Assembly: GCA_030280995.1 (NCBI GenBank)
Contig: JASXTE010000015.1
Location: 6,683,001 to 6,747,000, forward strand
DNA: 64,000 bases
Direction of reading: 5' to 3'
Source of the DNA: Hemileia vastatrix
Lineage: Eukaryota; Basidiomycota; Pucciniomycetes; Pucciniales; Zaghouaniaceae
Shown: positions 50,824 through 61,098 of the stretch, one piece after another
Layout of the letters: each line of letters opens with the position of its first letter
Position numbering within the stretch: position 1 is the stretch's first letter
Translations under genes and position numbers: made by a program
Notes under the pieces: model-generated
What the model was told of the DNA's origin: nothing
The model's input: only the letters and a program-made list of their open reading frames with translations
Database searches by the model: none

Positions 50824-52977
50824 AAAATTAATTATATAGTAGCATTTAACCATGTTTTTATACTAATTTCATATAAAAAAAGGGATTGAACTAAAACTTT
50901 CAGTAAAGAAAATAAAAATAAGATAAGTTAATATTCTTGTTTATATTCTCATATTTTTGAAATGGCTTACTTAAGGGAGAAAATTAATTGGTTTTAGAGT
51001 ACAAGAATTTCTAGATAAAAATCTTCACAATATAGTTTGACCCTCTAAAAAAGAAAATTCCTTAAATTTTACTATCACATTTTATATATTTGTTAAGTAA
51101 TAGAAAATGGAGTTGTGTCTTTGACAATGAAGCTTTAGAAAATGAAATAAATGATTTAAATTTATAATATAATTTTTGAAACAATAAATCATGTATTCAA
51201 AAAAAATTATATATCTTACAATCAAGATAACAGTATTAATTAAGCAACTCTAACAACTTTGGAAAGAAACAAGAAAAAAATAATTAGTAAAATGCATAAG
51301 TTATTTTTAGAATTTAAGGAAACTTAATAGCTCTACCTGTAAACTAGCCTTAAAGCAGGTTTGGATTTAACATGTGGAAATTCATACATAGTACCCTTCC
51401 ATCATTAGAGCAGAATAAAATTTATGTAGTTTTATTTTTTTAATTTATAATAGTATTTTTATTTTTGGCTTTTTCATTAGTATAACTATATATTTTTTAA
51501 CTTTTTTGTTTTTCATAACATAAGTTCAAAGCTGCACATCACTACTTCAAGATGAAACTCCATATAATGTAATCAATGAATGATATATTATAATGAATTT
51601 TACTAGAGACTTTTCAAAAATGGTGATTAAGAATACTTATTATAATTTTTTAAATTTTTATTATTATTCTATCTCTTGAAAGGAGATGGCCATATCTCAA
51701 TTTAATTAGTTTTTCCTCAGAAAAATTTATTCTTGATCTAAATAAAATTGCATCACTATTAACTAGATGTTATTATACAATTTTAACAATTTTTTTATCT
51801 GAACATAGTTGAAAGTATGTATAAATTAAAGTGTTTCCACATAGTCTTACTATTATCCCACCATTATTTTCACATTTAGATTTCATTATAACTGTAAAAT
51901 AAGTTTTTCAATAATTTTAATAATACCTTAATATTTAATAATTTAGTTACATAGTAGATTTTTTATCCTTTTTTTTTATGAGGCTTATTATATAAACACT
52001 ACTTTTAGATTTTATCCATTTTGATGTCTGATAATTTAAATTTTCATTTAACTACCCAAATTATATCAAAAAAAATTCAAAAGTATATTTTTTTAATGTA
52101 CTCTTTTTGATAAACTTATCATTTCTTATAGGTTATTCTTCAACTATTTATTGTAATTAACTACCCACTCATTTATGGTCTGTTATTGTTGTTCATTACA
52201 TACAGACAAAATAAGGATACTCTCATATTATATTGGAGTTTTAAATTAAAAAGTAAATACTAGTGGCTGGTATTAAATATGAAGTTGTTATAACTAAGTT
52301 GAACATTAATTAATTATTAAATGGCATTTTATATTACAAATTTTATTGAATGTATATAAAAATAACACTCAAGAAATATATATAAGATATATATATAACC
52401 ATTGTATATCAAAAATGAAGTACTTATCAACATGGTCTTTTTAAATGATTTTCAAATTTACTTAAAGAGACATTAATATTACCAATTCAAATTTTATATC
52501 AAATACAACAATATTATTATTTCATTTTTAATTATTTTACAAAAAATTTGAGTTTCAAAGTAATTTAATTCAGTATTTAATGAATGTTTTTGAAAAATAT
52601 TTTTAAAAATAGAAATAACCCCTCACAAAAAAAAATATAATTTTTTTTACTTACAATTTGCACCATATTTCTACCCTTAAAATATTTGTATTCTTCTAAC
52701 AAAAATATTTTTTAAATAAATTTAAAATTTTTTTCATTATTCAATTACAAAATGTCAAATTTATAATTTATTTTACCTTACTAAAAAATTTAGCTGAAAA
52801 TTTAATTTTGTATTTCCAAAAAATAAACTTAAATGTCAAAAATTAAAAAAACAAAATTATAAATATAATTATGAGAAAGAGGTAGATTAAATTTATAATA
52901 TTCATATAAAAAAAATTCATATATTTTATGGTGTTTGAATTTTAAATTTAATGTATTAAAAATTAATTATTAAATAA
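47346..52977. other. AT-rich gene desert
   Basis: About 5.6 kb of very AT-rich sequence without a convincing frame, LTR or RNA gene. It includes a (TA)n stretch of about 32 bp at 50790-50821 and a shorter one near 49.05 kb. Confidence 0.65.
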
Positions 52978-53893
52978 CCAAGCCAAATGAAATTGGCTTG
53001 GATTTTTGGTATCACTAGAACTTATTTTTTTTCTTTTACTCACATTTTGATTTTTAATTTTTTTTTTTTTCTACATTTCTCATTTTTTTTTTTATGATTT
53101 TTAATGTTTTTAAGACCGAAGTTGCTTTCAAACAACTTCGGTCTAACGTTTCTCTCACTTTCCCACCAGATTGCACCTGGTAGGGAAAGTCGCTTCCATT
53201 TTAGAGACCAAAGTCCCTTGCAGGGACTTTAGTTTCTCTGTGTGCATTGCACAGCCAGAAAAAAACTGGCTGTGCAATGCACTGCATGCAGCACATGCAA
53301 CACGCATTGCTGCTGCAAGTAATGCGCATTGCATGCAGCAGAAATGCGCGTTGCATGCAGCAGCAATGGAGGCTGCATGTGCTGCATGCAGTGCATTGCA
53401 CAGCCAGTTTTTTTCTGGCTGTGCAATGCACTGCATGCAGCACATGCAGCCTGCATTGCACAGCCAGTTTTTTTCTGGCTGTGCAATGCACTGCATGCAG
53501 CACATGCAGCCTGCATTGCTGCTGCATGCAACGCGCGTTTCTGCTGCATGCAGCGCGCATTGCACATGCTGCGCATATCTCATGCAGCTGACTTGATATC
53601 AGCTGCATGAAATATGGTAGCGATTGTGCAACGCGCGTTACTTGCAGCAGCAACGCGCGTTGCACACTGCTTTGGCCACCTCCCAGCCTAGTAAATTAGC
53701 TGGGAGGGTGGCAAACATTACAGCAAGCAATCGAAGTCGCTTTTAGCGACTTCGATTGCTTGAAAGAGACACTTCCAGCCAGGGGAAACCTGGCTGGAAG
53801 TACTAAATTGCAATGTAAGGGACCCAAGCCAATTTCAAAGGCTTGGGTCATAAATTAAGGTTTCTAAAAAGCAGCCAGTATAAATCTGGCTGC
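52978..53893. repeat. GC/CpG-rich chain of about 15 hairpins, period near 47 bp
   Basis: Inverted repeats follow one another with very short gaps. Stems (bp): 52978-53001 (9), 53113-53144 (12), 53158-53189 (12, one bulge), 53203-53237 (15, two mismatches), 53244-53280 (15), 53273-53299 with 53374-53400 (27), 53391-53431 (17), 53451-53491 (near-repeat), 53580-53610 (12), 53626-53665 (14), 53675-53712 (13, one bulge), 53724-53762 (18), 53771-53801 (13), 53821-53849 (10), 53871-53893 (8). Many stems use AGCCAG/CTGGCT or TGCATGCAGC. The block is sharply richer in GC than both flanks. Long frames on both strands are by-products of TGCA-rich palindromes, not genes. Confidence 0.9.
53401..53520. repeat. 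60-bp tandem duplication inside the hairpin chain
   Basis: Two adjacent 60-bp units, each starting CAGCCAGTTTTTTTCTGGCT, differ only at the last base. Each carries one hairpin plus the ACTGCATGCAGCACATGCAG segment. Confidence 0.95.
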
Positions 53894-54937
53894 AATAAAA
53901 AGTAAATTTTTTAAATAAAATACATAAAAAAATAAAAATTTGTTCAAATAAAATATACAACACTCTTTCGCCAGTAAGAAACAGCCTTCCATTGTTACAC
54001 ATAGAAACAAAATCAAATGTTTCTTTCATCAACATTGGCCATGTTTCAATATTTTGAACCAAGTAAGATCAGGAAAAAGGTCACGGCAAAAAAATTGCAT
54101 AATTAAAAGTCTCCCAATTTAATATGGTGCGGAGGTTCATATTTTAGAAATAGGTGGTGCACATTATAGTTTCCTTTAAAAAAATTCAAAAATGAATTAA
54201 TTTTGGCGCAATGTAAATTTAAATGTGATGAGTGTATGTTTTTTAGCTACGTGAAACATGGTAGCTAGAATTATGTGGCGTCAATTTTTTTTAGATGTGA
54301 AATTCAGTGTTCCACAAATGTGCATCTGTACAACATGCAGCCAAGTAAATTCTAGCTGGAATTAGTATATGCATAGGAAAAAATGATCATGCTGTGTAAA
54401 GTGCCTTGGCAACATCATTCTTGGAATTTAGATGAAGTTTATCATATGACTTGGAGAGCTGCATTTTTTTGAAAATGTGATCAGTGAAAATTCATGATAT
54501 ATACATCTGTTTGCCACCCAATTTATTTTTCCTTTCTCTTTCTCACTTACCTTTTTCAAAAATTATCAATCATATTTTTGCTTTATCATTTTGAATTATT
54601 GGTACTATTTTCTTGACCTTATCTGATTACCGGTAAGCAAATTTTTCTTGCTATTGCATTTTATATCATTTTGGTTTGTTACACTTTTTTACACTTTTGA
54701 CAAGTTAATCTAATGATTCTAATTCTGAATTTATTTTTATGGTATCTTTTACTGTACCCTTTCGATTCATTATAAAAAAATTCTTTTTCAGTTAACTTAA
54801 AGTTTTTTTATTTGTTTGTCAATTTACTTTTCTTTATTCCTTATCAAAAATGTTCAATTTATTTATCTAACCATTTATTTTTTAAAACAGTGATTATAAA
54901 ATAAACTTTATAATTAATTTTGATCAATCAGCTACAA
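53894..54937. other. Intergenic, upstream of the TET-like gene
   Basis: Weak further inverted repeats occur (TAGCTAC / GTAGCTA around 54.25 kb), then T-rich sequence. It may hold the promoter and 5' UTR of the gene starting at 54938; no core element is distinct. Confidence 0.5.
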
Positions 54938-56850
54938 ATGGAAGAAGATTTTATAGACATGTAAGTTCATGTTTTGCAAATCATTTTTCTATATTTCTTT
55001 AATACTTTCTCAACCATTATATTATTAATATGAAAAGTAAAACATCATCTCGTACTTGCTGAAAGCATACAGGATAATGTTTTGCTTTTCATAATAATAA
55101 TTAGATTGTTTGTACTTTACCTTTAATTTATTGATTTTTAAGTTGTTTCAAAGTCTCGTACTTGCTGAAAGCATACAGGACAATGCTACAATTTAAAAAT
55201 TAATAATTTATTGAAGTATAACTTTCTAAGTCAATATATTGATCAGAGCAAGATTTTTCATTTTATATATGTGGATATCATAATTCCGTAAATTTTTTAA
55301 TATTACTAGTGTATTGGAGTTATACTTTCATTATATTATTAATATTAAGTGTAGAGCCAAATCTCGTACTTGCTGAATGCATACAGGATAAAGCTATACT
55401 CTTTATATGTATAATTTAATAAAGTATACCTTTGAAACGCTTTCTTAATATTTGAAATAAAGAAAAAGTATATAAATTTACTAACATGTAGATATGCTAA
55501 CTTTTGTATTTCTAATATTGAAGATATGATAAAGTTAAAGGTATCATTGACTGATAATTGAAATTATGTTACTATTTTCTAATTTTTGATTTTTTTCTAT
55601 TTTAAATCAAAATTGAATTCTCTTAGGATTGAACCATCAATGAGTAACGATTTGAAAAAAAAAAAACGGCCAGGGAAGAACTCTAACAATAGGTGGGCGA
55701 AAGACTTTGCTACTGGAATGAAACTTGTAAACGCTCTTGGAATGGATACAAACGGGAAGAAGCCACATTTCTATGCACGATCTTATGCAAATAATATGAC
55801 AGATTGCAATAATTATTACAATTTTTTTCCTGGATGTAGTATTTATAAACCAAAAGGTGTCTTAATACCTAATGTTCTTGTGCAGACTTTTGAAATTCAT
55901 GAGCTCAAAGAACTAGATATGTTAGAAGCTACGGTGCGATGCATTAAGGATCTTTCTTACTGCGAACATGAAATTAAAAATAATGGTTATCATCAAAGAG
56001 CTGGTGGTTTTGGAAAAATGTTTGGTGGTGGCTTTATTTTAGATAGAAAGAAATCTTTACATATTCGTAAGTATCACTTTTTTTAATTTAAATACTGAAT
56101 TTTTGAATGCTTTTCCTTGCAGATGAATACACTGATGATATTGTAAAAACGGATGAATATAAAAAACGAATGAAGAGGATTGCAATGTACTTTGAATATT
56201 TTTTTAAAAAAATATCATATGTAAAGTACAATGAGGCAACTAATCTTTGCGCAAAACTTGGTATTCCTGGATTTTCAAAAGTTTCTAGTGAAGAAGACGG
56301 TGTACCGTTTGCTAGTAATTTAACTTGGACATCTGGAGGGAATGGTAATGGGTTCTCTAATGAGGTTCATCTCGATAAGGATGCAAGTGAGTATACTTTA
56401 GGAATATTTTTTCCTAAAGATACAGAAAAAAACACCATTCATATGAAGTATGATAAGACCCAACCACGACAAATAGGTGGAGAACTTATGTTTCCCGAAA
56501 TTTGAAGTAAAATCAACTTTGAAGCAACTAATGGAATAACAGTGACATTATGGCCTGCCAATCAACTAAGGCATTTTACCTCAAGATGTCATGAAATTCC
56601 TGGCTTCACTAGGATAGGTTCTTCTATTCAAATCAGCACTAGACTTTTTCATGCTATAGAAAAGCTTAATGTTTTTGATATTGATATTTCAGAATACTTA
56701 GAAATTAAAACAGAAAAATTTAGGTTAGAATATTTGATTAGTGCTTTGAGAGTTTTTTTGAAAAGAGATGACTTAATAGAGGAACAAATAGAATCAGCAA
56801 AGTATTATTTATCTAATGTTAAGACAAATCTAAAAAATCTAGATATATAA
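54938..56850 (+). pseudogene. TET/JBP-like 2OG-Fe(II) dioxygenase gene with one in-frame TGA
   Basis: Three exons join in phase: 54938-54960, 55627-56066 and 56123-56850, with introns GTAAGT...TTAG and GTAAGT...GCAG, giving 396 codons. The N-terminus is basic (DLKKKKRPGKNS). The core has conserved-looking GYHQRAGGFGKMFGGGF, then NEVHLDKDASEYTLGIFF with an HxD iron motif (His237, Asp239), GGELMFPE, a distal His near 305 (QLRHFTS) and a possible 2OG-binding Arg near 318 (GFTRIGSS). The family oxidises 5-methylcytosine in DNA and is expanded in basidiomycetes. Codon 282 (56503) is TGA, before the distal His. A weak 66-nt in-frame intron (56477-56542) could remove it but would delete GGELMFPE. 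The gene is thus recently broken, read through, or the base is an error. Confidence 0.75.
55048..55388 (+). repeat. Three 27-nt repeats in intron 1 of the TET-like gene
   Basis: A 27-nt motif starting TCTCGTACTTGCTGAA and ending GCATACAGGA occurs at 55048-55074, 55154-55180 and 55362-55388 (one mismatch in the third). Copies 1 and 3 also share upstream ATTATATTATTAATAT. The motif contains a branch-point-like CTGA followed by CATACAG, so it could act as a repeated 3' splice site or mark duplicated small exons. Confidence 0.85.
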
Positions 56851-57649
56851 ATATTAAAAATTTATATTATATATACACAACTTAATGCAAATTTAAACAT
56901 GATAAATACTGGGAGTAGCTGTAACATTTTCAGTTTTGATAATTATAGTATTATCTATTTCTTTTATTTGTGAAATAAAATAATTTTTTTTCATAATATT
57001 ATAAGAAAATTTGATTTACTTTTGAGGAAATATATAAGTTGTGAAATCTTTAAATGTCATTTTTATTAAATTGGTAGCAAAGGTTCTAAAATAAAAAAAA
57101 CTATAATAAAGAATTTGAAATATATTAGCCATAAAAATGTGCTTTTAATGCTACCAAATTAACTGTATAGTATTTTAGGTCAAACAGGCTTATTAATAAA
57201 AAAGGTAATAATAAAGAGTTGAAGAAAGAATTTTGAATCAATGATAGATTAAATTGTATTTTTTTAAGAATGTACTCATTTAATTATTTAAATTGTTCTA
57301 CTTCTGATTAAAAATGTTACAATCAACGAAAATATTTGTAATAAATAATAGATTATATAATATTAAAGGTAAAGTAACAAAACTAGAGCAGTTATCATAT
57401 TTTTATATAAACAATAAAATATTTAAGAATTTAATACAAGTATTTGAAATCATATAAGTAGATTTTAAAATCTTTGTTATTGCTGGACTTACAATAATTT
57501 TTTTTAATAATTAATTTAGAAAATCATGTCAAAGGTTACTTAATAAATTTCAAAGATGGTCACATTTTTGACGTATTTGAAGGAAAATAACTTGAATTAT
57601 ACAAGATATATCATATAGAAAAAACTTTATCTATTTACATGTTGGAATA
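56851..57649. other. Convergent intergenic space
   Basis: AT-rich DNA between the ends of the TET-like gene and the minus-strand 693-residue gene; it must hold both 3' UTRs. No other feature is seen. Confidence 0.6.
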
Positions 57650-60082
57650 TTAATTTATTGAAAGGCTATGTTTAGCAAAAAAAGGTGATACTGGCTGAAT
57701 GGAGCTCCAGTGATTAAGAAAATCTGCAGAAATAGCCCTAGCAATTCCCGGAGGACTTGGGGTATCAAATTTTAAAGGAAATGGATCACACTTGCCTATA
57801 AAAGGTTTTATTAATGTTAAAATATAGTTATTTAAATTTTTCCAAATTATTTCTTCCATCAAATGATTTTTTTTTTCATGTAAATTAAGAAACTTAACTT
57901 CTGATATTACCTCCAAGAAATCAGCTGCTGAAGCCAATCTATGATCTTGAGAGCTCAGAAATAAACCACGGACACCATCAATTATATAGAATGTGAAAGA
58001 TTGATATCGGTGGTGGGAGTATTCAGAATTTATTTTGTTTAGTGCAGCCTTTTGTTTCTCTCTCCTTATAGTCAGTTCAGTATTTTCGTTTTTCTCACTT
58101 GATTGTTGAGCTTCACTAGTCTTGCCACTTGATATTGTTGCAGCACAATATTTTGATTTAAGAATGATAATTGACATAATTATATCAATGATAATATTGC
58201 TGATTTGAAGAAGAGTTGACATTGATATATCACGGGTTTGAAGTGCAGTGGGACCAACTTCTAAGCCATCAGAAATCGGACTCTTCAGATTTGAAAGGTG
58301 AGCTAGAAGCTGAAGACCACGTTCAATTGGACAATCTGAGTTAATGTTTTGATGTGATGGAAGCTGGCTGAATTCATGTGCGGTCAGATAAAGTGAAGAT
58401 GATATAAGAGATACCCATGAAGAACGGCAGTGGTCACTTGGGATCATTAATCTCATGAGCATTCGGATAAGATTGGATTCAGGGTGATCCGTTTTCTTTG
58501 TTGAGGAAAGAATTTCAGTATTTAAACCATCAGGATCACATAAATCTTCCATTTTTTTGAAATCAATATTATCGAGTACCCATAGCTGTGAGCTATCAAT
58601 CTCTAAAAAAATATTTGCTACAAAAGGAAAAAAAAAATAAGTAAAAGAACAAAAGTCAAGACTAAAAATTATGGTAACTTACATAACTCAGTAAGTTTTG
58701 AAAGCCAATCTTCTCCACAAGATTTTTCCCAATGAAAAGTAAACATTGGAATATTTGACATGGGTTCTTGGGAATAAGTAGAAGAGCGTAATTCGAGGAG
58801 AGTAACAATTTCCAACCACGACCTTAGGACCTTTGCCGTGCTGATTCTACCTTTATAAAAATTATGAATTTTACAGAATTCCTCCTGCAAATCAGATTCT
58901 TTTAGAACTGAGGGTGAATAAGTTAGAGGTTTTTTCGATATCTTGATTGGAGTTGATTTCATTGGTAGAGAAGCTTTCAAAGAGGTCAAAGTAGGTAATT
59001 TAGGAGGTGATGGGTATTGCTTCTTAGAAATGAAGGAATTCGGTGATGAGCTGTTTGAATCATCATCTTTATCAAACATATCAACATGTCTTGAAGAAGA
59101 TTTTAAACTTTGCTTTTTTTGATGAACAAGCATAGCTTCATATTCTGATAGTTGATCATCGCTATTTTCATTGCTCTTTTCATCATCTTCATCAGGGAGA
59201 GGGCGTTTATGGATGGAACAATCTACAGCAGGTGAGTTTCTGGTACAAAATATCAAAAGAAAGATAAAAAGTACAATATGTAAGCAATAAAAGAGATATA
59301 TGATTGAATTTTAAAGATAAAAGAATAACAATAAAAAAAAAAGGAAACAAGAATATACTCATTATCAAAACCTTTGCTTTTTTTTTGAGATTTATTATTT
59401 GATACATCAGAAAATTCATTAGCAGAAGCCGGTTTAATACGTTGAACAAAAGAGGAGCCTTGGGATAATCTCTTTTTCTTGGAGCGGATAACAGGTGTTT
59501 CAAGATTTTCCTTAGAAGTTGAAGCATGAGTTGAAGCTGATGGTTCATCTGTCTCATCATCATCCCTAATGACAATGACTTCATCAGGAGGAATCATACC
59601 CTCCTCATAAGCTACAAATATATATGAAGAAAAAAAAATATTAATAATCTTATCTACTAATTTAAAAGGAGACAAAAAAGGTGATGAACATACATTTTTC
59701 AAGGCTTTTCACATATTGTAGTAATTCATTACAAGGGTTAGATAAATATGAAGGAGAAGGATTATTGTTAAGGATCTTGACAAGCTCTTCTGTTTTATCT
59801 CTAGCCAATTCAAGTAAATTGCGATACTGAACTCTCGTTATTTCCTGCCTCTCATTGCTAAGTACAGGAGGGTTAGGTGCCATGCCATGTGGCAGACATG
59901 GTGCAAGCTCAAAAGCTTCAAAGCGAGTATCAATCAGAGAGTGGGATGAAACACATTTGGGTGCTGGAAAATCAAATTTTTGAAAAAAAAAAGATATAGA
60001 ACATAAGTGAAATATATAAATTAAGAGAGAGGAACATGATATACATACAAAGTGGAGGTGTAGGATTTTGTATACTAGACAT
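57650..60082 (-). CDS. Intact five-exon gene, 693-residue protein of unknown function
   Basis: Exons 60082-60049, 59963-59694, 59611-59359, 59239-58683 and 58617-57650 have GT...AG introns with matching phases and total 2082 nt without an internal stop. The protein starts MSSIQNPTPPL. A helical segment follows (QYRNLLELARDKTEELVKIL), then a disordered acidic/Ser-rich middle with basic patches (IRSKKKRLSQ, SQKKSKG, SIHKRPLPDEDDEK) suggesting nuclear location. The C-terminal half (from about residue 360) is folded-looking and helical: SSQLWVLDNIDF, NLIRMLMRLMIPSDHCRSSW, TLLQISNIIIDIIMSIIIL, YQSFTFYIIDGVRGLFLSS. No catalytic motif is recognised. It converges on the TET-like gene. Its layout (short first exon, disordered N-part) resembles family P, but I could not align them. 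Confidence 0.8.
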
Positions 60083-61098
60083 ATTGATTAATGAATATTA
60101 AAAAAAAGTATTCGATATCAAAAAATTATGATGTAATATGATGAATAATTATAAGAAACTCTATTCTAGAAAATTGAAGTTGATATTTTAATAGGATAAA
60201 AAATTGAATAAGATTAAAATTAAAATGAGGATGAAAGAAACAGAAAACATAAAGAGGGGGATTTTATATTATTTGAGCTTTTTTTAACATGTATTATTCA
60301 TAGTGGGGAAAACTGAGTAACATGCTAAATCACAATCTGTTTATATTGAAGCGAAATTTGATGTAGCTAACAGAAAATACTAGTAATTCTTTGGGGACTT
60401 TTAGTGTGAAAAACAAATAATAACAAATTTATATCCCATATTCAAATTGCCACGGGTAAATACAAAATTTTTTAAATTAGAATTTACTCCTAAACAATGG
60501 AGATACACTTAATTAGTATATTATATGAAAAAAAAGGATAATCCTTTATGAATATTTGTTAAATTTAATTTCAGATGACAATGCGAGATTCACATATATA
60601 CTGATATGCCTCATCAAACAAGAAATGAATTATAAATATAAAATTGGTAACATTAGAATTTAAGATAAGAATTTGTTTTTTAAGTGACAGGAGGAGTGTC
60701 AGGCTAGGGTGTGGGCACCGTGACCAAACCTTTGATAAACTTGGATACAACTAAGGGGAAAAAAAAAATTGAATAGTTTTATTTTGCAATATATCTTAGT
60801 CTGCACAAGATATTGCATTGTTGTCCCTAACTATACCAAAATTGTTACTTTTCAAAAGTTATAGGACTACTAAGTTGATAAAATATTATTATGAATCACC
60901 CAATGAAATACCTTAAGCAACATTCAAAATTATTAAAATATTAATATTCAATTTGAGATTTGGATTAGCTAATTTTTCACAACTTACCACAGTTTTGATT
61001 AATATAATAAAACTTGAAAAAAATTGTTGAGATAACCTAGAAATGGGTGCAAGAAAATGATGAAACATATGACTTGAAACTTAACTCATACACTATTG
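60083..61098. other. Upstream region of the 693-residue gene
   Basis: AT-rich, probably holding its promoter. GACAGGAGGAG followed by TGTCAGGCTAGGG near 60.69 kb looks like a tract plus LTR start, but no LTR body or partner was found. Confidence 0.45.

Noticed and set aside
53155..53665. Long overlapping frames on both strands rich in Cys, Ala, His and Met
   Set aside because: They arise because TGCA-rich palindromes lack stop codons in several frames at once. Translations are low-complexity and mirror each other on both strands.
60690..60730. Possible LTR start after a purine tract
   Set aside because: Only the junction-like GAGGAG/TGTCAGG is seen; no LTR body, partner or TSD could be found.
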